Shown here in pieces: positions 18,267 through 24,571 of a stretch of 64,000 nt of DNA (position 1 is the first letter of the stretch; every line of letters begins with the position of its first letter). The translations under genes and the position numbers were made by a program. The stretch spans positions 73,695-137,694 of the forward strand of contig JAEXAW010000044.1 in assembly GCA_023458055.1 (NCBI GenBank), read 5' to 3'. Origin of the DNA: Pseudomonadota bacterium. GTDB taxonomy: Bacteria; Pseudomonadota; Alphaproteobacteria; Sphingomonadales; Sphingomonadaceae. The notes beneath the pieces are model-generated. The model was not told the origin of the DNA, did not search any database, and saw nothing but the letters and a program-made list of their open reading frames with translations.

Positions 18267-18290
18267 AATTCAACTAATTTAGTTGACAAT
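18267..18290 (-). promoter_or_regulatory. Operator-like palindrome shared with the yezD upstream region
   Basis: Contains the perfect 17-bp inverted repeat TCAACTAATTTAGTTGA (18270-18286). Read on the minus strand, the 24-base element agrees in 23 positions with 24230-24253 on the plus strand. It sits between the 3' end of the Rrf2 gene and the ABC exporter start. The AT-rich character stands out from the surrounding DNA. The binding protein is unknown; the adjacent Rrf2 regulator is the obvious candidate (inference). Confidence 0.6.
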
Positions 18291-18332
18291 CGGACTGCGA
18301 CCAAAGGACGATCCGGTGCGACTAATGGATTT

Positions 18333-18761
18333 TTAATGAACCGGTTCAAGTTCGATCGGATCCGCGAGCGTAATCTTGTCGAGCACTTCGGCAGTTTCAT
18401 CACGCACTTTGAGCATCAGACTGCGCAACCGGCACTCGGCTTCGGCGACGCAATTCTTGCATTTTTCATGCGCATAACGGCTCGCGCACGGTACCAAAGC
18501 GAGGGAACCGCGCGTCAGCCGGACGATATCGCCATAGCTGATATCCACCGGCGGTAGCGCAAGCTTATATCCGCCATCGCGCCCGCGAAAGGATTGCACA
18601 ATCCCCTCCCGGCTCATTTCGGACAGGATCACCGTCAAAAATTTGGACGGGATATTCTGTTTTTCCGAAATTTCGGCGAGCGGCACCGGGTCGGCGCGCT
18701 GCACATTATCGGCCAAATGCTGCAGCGCGCGGATCGTATAACGGGTCTTTTGCGACAGCAT
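18333..18761 (-). CDS. Rrf2 family transcriptional regulator
   Basis: A 142-residue winged-helix regulator. The N-terminal domain fits the family (MLSQKTRYTIRALQHLA, SEKQNIPSKFLTVILSEM with the recognition helix, then GIVQSFRGRDGGYKLA). The C-terminal part has a cysteine cluster, CASRYAHEKCKNCVAEAEC, with four cysteines, suited to an iron-sulfur cluster or to thiol sensing. Family members sense Fe-S status (IscR), nitric oxide (NsrR), iron (RirA) or cysteine supply (CymR). It is not adjacent to isc or suf genes here. It is divergent from gyrB across 166 bases. A palindromic element just beyond its 3' end recurs upstream of yezD, suggesting a sulfur-related role. Confidence 0.88.
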   Translation of the reverse strand: MLSQKTRYTIRALQHLADNVQRADPVPLAEISEKQNIPSKFLTVILSEMSREGIVQSFRGRDGGYKLALPPVDISYGDIVRLTRGSLALVPCASRYAHEKCKNCVAEAECRLRSLMLKVRDETAEVLDKITLADPIELEPVH

Positions 18762-18927
18762 GGCGGCCAGTCCTTACCGGATTAGTAGAGATTTATCGGC
18801 CTAGTCGCGTGCTCCGTTCAGGTCAACCCGTGCACAACGTCAAAAAAGGAGCGAGCAAGGTGCACTATCCCGTCAAAATCGGCCTTTTTTGCTTGGGGTT
18901 TGGGGGGCATCTCTGTATAGAATCCGC

Positions 18928-21501
18928 ATGACTGACACCAGCAAAGCAAACTTTTCCGACTCCGCCGAAAATCCCAACACCAGCGCTTACGGCGCAGACA
19001 GCATCAAGGTGCTGAAAGGCCTCGATGCGGTGCGCAAGCGCCCAGGCATGTATATTGGCGATACCGACGATGGATCGGGTCTCCACCATATGGTGTTCGA
19101 AGTGTCCGATAACTCGATTGACGAGGCGCTCGCGGGTCATGCCGACCATGTGTTGATCGAGCTTAACCCGGATGGCTCCGTTTCGGTTGAGGACAATGGC
19201 CGTGGCATTCCGGTGGGCATCCATTCGGAAGAAGGCATTTCGGCCGCCGAGGTCATCATGACCCAGCTTCACGCTGGCGGAAAGTTTGAAAACACCACCG
19301 AAGGCAATGCCTATAAGGTATCGGGCGGTTTGCACGGTGTGGGCGTATCGGTGGTGAACGCGCTATCGGAATATCTCGAACTCACCATCTGGCGCGACGG
19401 CAAGGAACATTGGATGCGCTTTCGCCATGGCGATTCCGAAGCGCCGCTCGAAGTGCGCGGCGATGCGCCGTTGGTCAATGGGAAACCGAAGCGCGGGACG
19501 CAGGTGCGGTTTCTCGCCTCGACCGACACGTTCAAAAATGTCACGACCTATGATTTTGAAAAGCTTGAACATCGCTACCGCGAACTCGCCTTTTTGAACT
19601 CGGGCGTGCGGATTCTTCTTTCTGACAAACGCGGCGAGGAAGAGATCAATCACGACCTGTTCTACGAGGGCGGCATCGCAGCTTTTGTGAACTATCTCGA
19701 CCGCAACAAGACCAAGATCATTCCTGATCCGATTGCGATTTCGTCCGAGCGCGATGGCGTCGGCATCGACGTCGCGCTCGAATGGAATGACAGCTATTAT
19801 GAAAATGTCCTGTGTTTCACCAACAATATCCCGCAGCGCGATGGCGGCACGCATTTGGCGGCCTTCCGCGCGGCGCTGACCCGTACGCTTAATAATTATG
19901 CGGAAAAATCGGGGATGCTCAAAAAGGAGAAGGTCAACCTTACGGGCGATGATATGCGCGAAGGGCTGACCGCGATTGTTTCGGTCAAACTACCCGATCC
20001 GAAATTTTCCTCGCAGACCAAAGACAAGCTGGTTTCCTCCGAGGTGCGCCAACCGCTCGAAAGCCTGATGGCCGACAAGCTCGCGGAATGGCTGGAGGAA
20101 AACCCGGCTCACGCCAAATCGGTGGTGCAGAAAATCATCGATGCCGCCGCCGCCCGCGAAGCCGCCCGCAAGGCGCGTGACCTCACACGGCGCAAAGGCG
20201 TGATGGACATCGCCTCGCTCCCCGGAAAGCTGGCTGACTGTCAGGAGCGCGATCCCGCCAAGTCCGAACTTTTCCTCGTCGAAGGAGACTCCGCAGGCGG
20301 CTCCGCCAAACAGGGGCGCGACCGCCATTATCAGGCGATTTTGCCGCTCAAGGGTAAAATCCTCAACGTCGAGCGCGCGCGCTTTGATCGCATCATTTCT
20401 TCCAAGGAAGTCGGTACGCTCATTCAGGCGATGGGCACCGGCATCCGCGATGAGTTCAACATCGAAAAGCTGCGTTACCACAAGATCGTCATCATGACCG
20501 ACGCCGACGTCGATGGCGCGCATATCCGCACGCTCTTGCTGACCTTTTTCTATCGCCAGATGCCGGAGATTGTCGAAGGTGGTTATCTCTACATCGCCCA
20601 GCCGCCGCTCTACAAAGTGGCCAAGGGGCGTTCGGAAGTTTACCTCAAAGACGATGCCGCGCTCGACCAATATCTGGTCGATGCCGGGATCGATTCGCTA
20701 CGTCTCGAAACGGCTGGCGGCGCGCGTTCGGGTAATGATCTGCGCGACTTGATCGAGCATGCCCGCCGCATGCGCAACCTGATGCGGTATATCCCGCGCC
20801 GGTACGATAGCGCACTGATCGAGGCGCTCGCCTTGAATGGTGCGCTTGATCCCGACGCCAATGATGCCGCCCGCGATACCGCGCTTGAGGCGACCGCCAA
20901 ATGGCTCACCGTCGCAGATGACGATGGGCGCTGGTCGGCGAAACGCACCGAAAGCGGCGGCTATCATCTCGAGCGGCTGTGGCGCGGCGTGACCGATCAC
21001 CACCCGATCGAAGCCGCGTTTATCGGCTCGCAAGAGGCGCGCCGCCTCCACGCACTCGCGACCGAACGCAGCGATGATTATGCCAAGACATCGAAGCTGG
21101 TAAAACTTTCGGCCGCCGCCGTTGCCGCCGAAAAGGCCGCAGAAGCCGCCAATGCCAGCAACTTGTCCGAAGACGCCGACGGCCTGGACGATGCCGCAAT
21201 GGCAGCGGTCGAGGACGCCAAAGGCGTCATCGTTAGCCGTCCGAGCGAATTACTCGAAGCGATTTTCGCCTCAAGCCGCAAGGGTCTGTCGATCTCGCGC
21301 TACAAGGGCCTTGGCGAAATGAACGCCGAGCAATTGTGGGAAACGACGCTCGACCCGGCCAACCGCTCCCTCCTTCAGGTCGAAGCCGAACAGGCCGACG
21401 TCGCTGACGAAATCTTCACCCGCTTGATGGGCGACGAAGTCGAACCGCGCCGCGATTTCATTCAGGACAACGCGCTGAACGTCGCTAATCTGGACGTCTA
21501 A
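18928..21501 (+). CDS. gyrB: DNA gyrase subunit B
   Basis: ATPase subunit of the topoisomerase that introduces negative supercoils. From the ATG at 18928 it is 857 residues. Landmarks: the N-terminal VLKGLDAVRKRPGMYIGD, the ATP-site VEDNGRGIPVGIH, the lid GGLHGVGVSVVNALS, the TOPRIM motif LVEGDSAGGSAKQGRDR, TDADVDGAHIRTLLLTFF, and near the end YKGLGEMNAEQLWETTLDP. A central insertion (about residues 570-740, with an Ala-rich segment) is usual for alphaproteobacteria. Its stop codon TAA directly abuts the first of three 21-bp repeats of a mobile scar. Confidence 0.97.
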   Translation: MTDTSKANFSDSAENPNTSAYGADSIKVLKGLDAVRKRPGMYIGDTDDGSGLHHMVFEVSDNSIDEALAGHADHVLIELNPDGSVSVEDNGRGIPVGIHSEEGISAAEVIMTQLHAGGKFENTTEGNAYKVSGGLHGVGVSVVNALSEYLELTIWRDGKEHWMRFRHGDSEAPLEVRGDAPLVNGKPKRGTQVRFLASTDTFKNVTTYDFEKLEHRYRELAFLNSGVRILLSDKRGEEEINHDLFYEGGIAAFVNYLDRNKTKIIPDPIAISSERDGVGIDVALEWNDSYYENVLCFTNNIPQRDGGTHLAAFRAALTRTLNNYAEKSGMLKKEKVNLTGDDMREGLTAIVSVKLPDPKFSSQTKDKLVSSEVRQPLESLMADKLAEWLEENPAHAKSVVQKIIDAAAAREAARKARDLTRRKGVMDIASLPGKLADCQERDPAKSELFLVEGDSAGGSAKQGRDRHYQAILPLKGKILNVERARFDRIISSKEVGTLIQAMGTGIRDEFNIEKLRYHKIVIMTDADVDGAHIRTLLLTFFYRQMPEIVEGGYLYIAQPPLYKVAKGRSEVYLKDDAALDQYLVDAGIDSLRLETAGGARSGNDLRDLIEHARRMRNLMRYIPRRYDSALIEALALNGALDPDANDAARDTALEATAKWLTVADDDGRWSAKRTESGGYHLERLWRGVTDHHPIEAAFIGSQEARRLHALATERSDDYAKTSKLVKLSAAAVAAEKAAEAANASNLSEDADGLDDAAMAAVEDAKGVIVSRPSELLEAIFASSRKGLSISRYKGLGEMNAEQLWETTLDPANRSLLQVEAEQADVADEIFTRLMGDEVEPRRDFIQDNALNVANLDV

Positions 21502-21572
21502 TGTGGCGGGAAGCGATAAGTTAGTTTTTAGAAGCGATAAGCTGACTCGTAGAAGCAATTAGTTGTCTTTTT
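21502..21572. repeat. Three tandem 21-bp imperfect repeats at the gyrB stop codon
   Basis: Units begin GAAGCGATAAGTTAG at 21510, GAAGCGATAAGCTGAC at 21531 and GAAGCAATTAGTTGTC at 21552, each 21 bases apart. The tract starts TGTGGCGGGAAGCG directly after the gyrB stop. A terminal TGT followed by spaced repeats is how ends of Tn7- and Mu-class DDE transposons look. No matching inverted end is visible in the window. From 21573 to 21841 I see nothing else I can name. Confidence 0.5.
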
Positions 21573-21841
21573 TGAGCCCTGATGGCGAATATGCAGATTT
21601 TTCGCTAGGTCTACAAGAAACGATTCATGTCGAGTGTTTGGACAATCCGGAACGACTCCTTTCGGGCTTCCCAATTGGGATAGCTGACGTTCCCGACTAG
21701 AAATCGAGGTGTCAGCTTTGCGCCCTAAATTCGGTCATTCGACGCTCGCCCCGATGAGTCCAAAAGCGGCCGTTGAGGGGCGCTTCCCTTTCTTTCCCTT
21801 CTTCGCGCCCCTCTTGCCTTCCCGCGTAAACGGGCTCGACT

Positions 21842-22778
21842 TCACCTTGAGGGGAGAAGGGGGGCCGCAGCGTCCCTGCGCTTTCCCGACCCGGGCTTCG
21901 GCGGTTTCACTGCCGACTTGGTGGCCTTCTTAGCCTTTTTGGCGGCCTTAGCGGCCTTGGTATCCAGGCCGCGCCGAGTAAGATCGATGCCGATAACCCG
22001 GATGTCCTCAACACCCGGATAGTCGTTAGAAATTAGGGTCCAATGCCGCTGGAGCTCGTCGATCAACATTTCGAATGTGCAGGCGCGCCTTCCATTTGGC
22101 AGGTCCCAATAAGACTTTGTGCCGAGGTAGACGAGGAGGAAGATGCCGCGGGTAGATCGCGGATCGCGGAGATAGTCGCCGCAAAGCTGTATCTCGAGAC
22201 GCTCCAATAGGTGCGGACCGGTCCACTTGTCGGCCAGCTTCATCTCGGTTGGAACAGGTGCGTCGAAGCCTGCGCCAAAGAAACGGAGATCTGGGCGTTT
22301 GGCGTCAGCAAGTTCTTCCTCCTGAGGAACAATGTAGCGGCCGGCGGCGTGATCACGGCACCACCCGCCGATGAATTTCCTGAATTCCGTCTCCTGGTCC
22401 ACGGCTTGGAGGATCGACGCGATCGAGGAGTCGCCGTTCTCAAGGTCGTGCTTCAGCGCCTCCAGCTTGTCGACGGCGTGATACCAGAGTTCGCGATGGT
22501 TCGACGGCGTGCTGACTAGCGACTTGCCGAACTCCCGCACCTGTGACGGCGTCCACGAGTCGACGTCGGCGTCGGCGGCCGCCTTCGACTTCGCGTGATA
22601 TCCCATCCAGGGTCTGGTCCCCTTGTCGGGGTGCGCGCGCGCCATCTCGAGCAGTGCGAGGAACGCCGGTTTGCCGGGCGTCTCTCGGATGAACGCGATC
22701 AGTGCGTTGCGCGCATCCTGTGCGTCGTCGCGGAGGCCGGGCGAGTATACTGGTCGGATGCCCGAGGCGCGCAGGCCT
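21842..22778 (-). pseudogene. C-terminal remnant of a large protein with a PD-(D/E)xK-like nuclease domain
   Basis: The open frame (21842-22819) lacks a credible start: its first 13 or so codons are antisense to the IS21 remnant. The remaining roughly 310 residues read as the tail of a bigger protein. A helical part (RNALIAFIRETPGKPAFLAL, WTPSQVREFGKSLVSTPSNH, HDLENGDSSIASILQAV) leads to a nuclease-like core: RPDLRFFGAGFDAPVPTEMK gives the PD...ExK pattern, followed by LLERLEIQLCGDYLRD with a conserved-looking Gln and Tyr, then GIFLLVYLGTKSYW. The end is Lys/Ala-rich. I associate this tail with very large NTPase/repeat proteins of defence islands, from memory and without a search. It is truncated at the IS21 junction near 22,780 and is probably dead. 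Confidence 0.55.
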
Positions 22779-22853
22779 AAGCACGTTACCACAGCAACCG
22801 AGAACATTCGCGGGGCCAATTATTATGCAAGCATGGGAGATAAGCATGACTGA
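22779..22853 (+). pseudogene. istA: Last codons of istA (IS21-family transposase), truncated
   Basis: Only about 24 codons of the transposase C-terminus survive: HVTTATENIRGANYYASMGD followed by KHD and a stop at 22851-22853. The ENIRGANYY stretch matches the extreme C-terminus of IS21-family IstA proteins, and the stop overlaps the istB start by eight bases, the normal istA-istB arrangement. Everything upstream is replaced by the unrelated nuclease-like gene tail on the other strand. Confidence 0.72.
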
Positions 22854-23583
22854 CCATCATATCGCACCCGAATTGCGCGCATTAAAGCTTGGCGGCATGG
22901 CAGATGAATATATGCGTCAGCAGACACTGGCTAGCGCGGTTACCCAACCGTTTAGCGACCGCCTGATGCAAATGATTCACGCCGAAAATGATGCGAGAGC
23001 TGATCGCAAGCGGGCACGTCTTTTGTCGGCCTCTCAGCTCCATCATTTAGCAACACCAGAGGATCTGGTTTATTCCGGCGACCGGGGTTTGGATGAAAGC
23101 CAGATCAAGGAAATGCAAAATTGCCATTGGATCCGGCACGGTCACAATGCAACTATTGTGGGTGCAACCGGGAGCGGCAAAAGCTATTTGGCCATGGCGT
23201 TGGGGCGTGCCGCTATCCGGCAAGGCATCCCCGTCCGATACTATCGCGCACATCTTCTTCTTGAAGATGTGGAAGTCGCCCGTGTGGATGGTTCGATCCG
23301 GAAGCTTCGGACCCAGCTCAGAAAATATGGCTTGCTGATCCTCGACGAGTTTGGCCTGCACGAGCTCAGTGATCAGGCCAAAGAGGATCTTCTCGATATT
23401 CTGGAAGAGCGGGTTGGTCGCGCATCCACCATCGTCATTGGGCAACGCGCAATATCAGAATGGCATGACTTCATCGGTCGCCCCCTGATGGCCGACGCAA
23501 TCCTCGATCGCATCTTGCACCATTCCTACAATATCAACCTTAGGGGTAAGTCACTGCGCGAACGCAAACCTCCAACCTTGTAA
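22846..23583 (+). CDS. istB: IS21-family helper ATPase IstB
   Basis: AAA+ ATPase of 245 residues that helps IstA choose targets. The N-terminal MADEYMRQQTL and LHHLATPEDL region leads to Walker A (VGATGSGKSYLAMALG), Walker B (YGLLILDEFGLHEL), STIVIGQRAISEWHDFIG and the end ILHHSYNINLRGKSLRERK, which is characteristic of the family. The ATG at 22846 has GGGAGATAAGC ahead of it; upstream in-frame ATG codons would lie in the istA tail. The gene looks intact although its istA partner is lost. Confidence 0.93.
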   Translation: MTDHHIAPELRALKLGGMADEYMRQQTLASAVTQPFSDRLMQMIHAENDARADRKRARLLSASQLHHLATPEDLVYSGDRGLDESQIKEMQNCHWIRHGHNATIVGATGSGKSYLAMALGRAAIRQGIPVRYYRAHLLLEDVEVARVDGSIRKLRTQLRKYGLLILDEFGLHELSDQAKEDLLDILEERVGRASTIVIGQRAISEWHDFIGRPLMADAILDRILHHSYNINLRGKSLRERKPPTL

Positions 23584-23584
23584 G

Positions 23585-23664
23585 CGAGGTGGTCAACGAT
23601 CATGCCAACCACCTCGAAACCGAGTGGTCAATTTATGTGCCGGGGTTGGTCAAAAAACGTGCCG
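23585..23664. repeat. IS21 right-end hairpin and terminal direct repeats
   Basis: Just after istB there is a nine-base-pair inverted repeat (CGAGGTGGT at 23585 / ACCACCTCG at 23608). Two direct repeats, TGGTCAATTTATGTGCCG (23625-23642) and TGGTCAAAAAACGTGCCG (23647-23664), follow 22 bases apart. Multiple repeats of this kind at the ends are the IstA binding sites in IS21 elements. Confidence 0.7.
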
Positions 23665-23904
23665 CATACAACCGCAGCAGCACAGCGAAAATGACTCGCA
23701 CACTCAGCCGCGCATGTCTCAATTCAATGGCTAAATGAGGGCATGTCGGAACGGAACTGACAGACAGGTTTCGAGCCGCAAAAGTAAGGAAAGCTGCCGT
23801 TCGTTTGGTTCAGAGTTAACGAGCTACGCCGCTGACAGTTCGGACATTCCTAGGCTTAAGTCGCCGCGCCGAAGGAGGCTGCGCAAAAGCGCGGAGCCTA
23901 ATCA

Positions 23905-23938
23905 AGGCAAAATGAACATTAGATTCTTCATTTTGCCT
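23905..23938 (-). terminator. Perfect 12-bp inverted repeat, possible terminator
   Basis: AGGCAAAATGAA (23905-23916) and TTCATTTTGCCT (23927-23938) form a perfect stem with a ten-base loop. It overlaps the stop codon of the small leftward frame 23928-24194, so it may end that transcript; there is no long T run. The stretch 23671-23904 holds nothing else I can name. Confidence 0.4.
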
Positions 23939-24194
23939 GATCTTTGGGAAGGTCTGCGCCGTTCGACCATTTTGTCAAAGTGTAGGCACCAACGATGCGC
24001 AGATCATCATCCACGGGGCGGAATACCACCTGGCGAGGACCATCGAGTTTCAAATGATCAATAAGGTTGCCGTCGTCATCCACAAAGTGGAGCAGCGCAC
24101 TGCACGCGATCATTCGCGGAAAAATTGCACGGCAGTTCGGAAATATCTCGCCGCCTTGAGTAAAGCACAAAGCTGCCGGCTCATGGCATTTCAC
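23928..24194 (-). CDS. Small hypothetical protein
   Basis: An 88-residue open frame, or 61 residues if it starts at the internal ATG at 24113 (MIACSALLHFVDDDGNLI). The segment HFVDDDGNLIDHLKLDGPRQ and VVFRPVDDDLRIVGAYTLTK looks like true protein rather than noise, but I do not recognise the family. It lies between the IS21 remnant and yezD and could equally be a gene fragment stranded by the insertion. A hairpin sits on its stop codon. Confidence 0.35.
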   Translation of the reverse strand: MKCHEPAALCFTQGGEIFPNCRAIFPRMIACSALLHFVDDDGNLIDHLKLDGPRQVVFRPVDDDLRIVGAYTLTKWSNGADLPKDQAK

Positions 24195-24229
24195 TCTGTC
24201 GCTATAGTGGCACGCTTTGTCGCTGAAAA

Positions 24230-24253
24230 ATTGTCAACTAAATTACTTGAATT
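24230..24253 (+). promoter_or_regulatory. Operator-like element upstream of yezD
   Basis: Begins ATTGTCAACTAAATTA and contains the near-perfect inverted repeat TCAACTAAATTACTTGA (24234-24250). It matches 23 of 24 bases of the element beside the Rrf2 gene (18267-18290, minus strand). It ends 62 bases before the yezD start codon, a position suited to an operator overlapping the promoter. Confidence 0.6.
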
Positions 24254-24315
24254 AAAAATTGAACTGAGCGCGAGGGCAGGAGTGTCCACCTTCCGCACTA
24301 AAGGGAGTTGACTTC

Positions 24316-24486
24316 ATGGCAACGCAAGCTGGCCGAAACGGCCTCAGGCCTGACGAAATAGAGCGCGGCATGGCGCTTATCCGTGAAGCGCTTGCTGCGC
24401 TTGAATTTGGCTCGATTGAGCTCACGGTGCATGAGGGCCGGATTGTTCAGATCGATACCGTACGCAAGCAACGCCTCGGCAAATAG
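24316..24486 (+). CDS. YezD family (DUF2292) small protein
   Basis: A 56-residue protein. The core EALAALEFGSIELTVHEGRI then VQIDTVRKQRL matches the DUF2292/YezD family, whose members are about this size and, as I recall, are often encoded beside sulfate or sulfonate uptake and assimilation genes. The ATG at 24316 follows AAAGGGAG at good spacing. It is 85 bases ahead of a TonB-dependent receptor gene on the same strand, so the two probably share a transcript starting near the operator at 24230. Biochemical function is unknown. Confidence 0.85.
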   Translation: MATQAGRNGLRPDEIERGMALIREALAALEFGSIELTVHEGRIVQIDTVRKQRLGK

Positions 24487-24571
24487 TCGCCTGATTTTTG
24501 AATCCCGTAAATTCTACCCGAGCTGACCGGACCACCGGAGGCATCGCGACCTGACCTTTCAAGGAGGAACG

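Larger units (their letters stand above)
22779..23670 (+). mobile_element. Partial IS21-family insertion sequence (left part deleted)
   Basis: The element retains the istA tail, complete istB and a right end with two direct repeats, but lacks most of istA and the left end. The exact right terminus is not certain; it lies shortly after the outer repeat, around 23665-23670. Because the transposase is gone, the copy cannot move on its own. Confidence 0.75.

Noticed and set aside
18212..18403. 63-codon leftward frame over the Rrf2 gene end
   Set aside because: Overlaps the Rrf2 coding end in another frame and has no recognisable features; a 28-codon frame nearby (MIEHPPGQR...) is too short to support.
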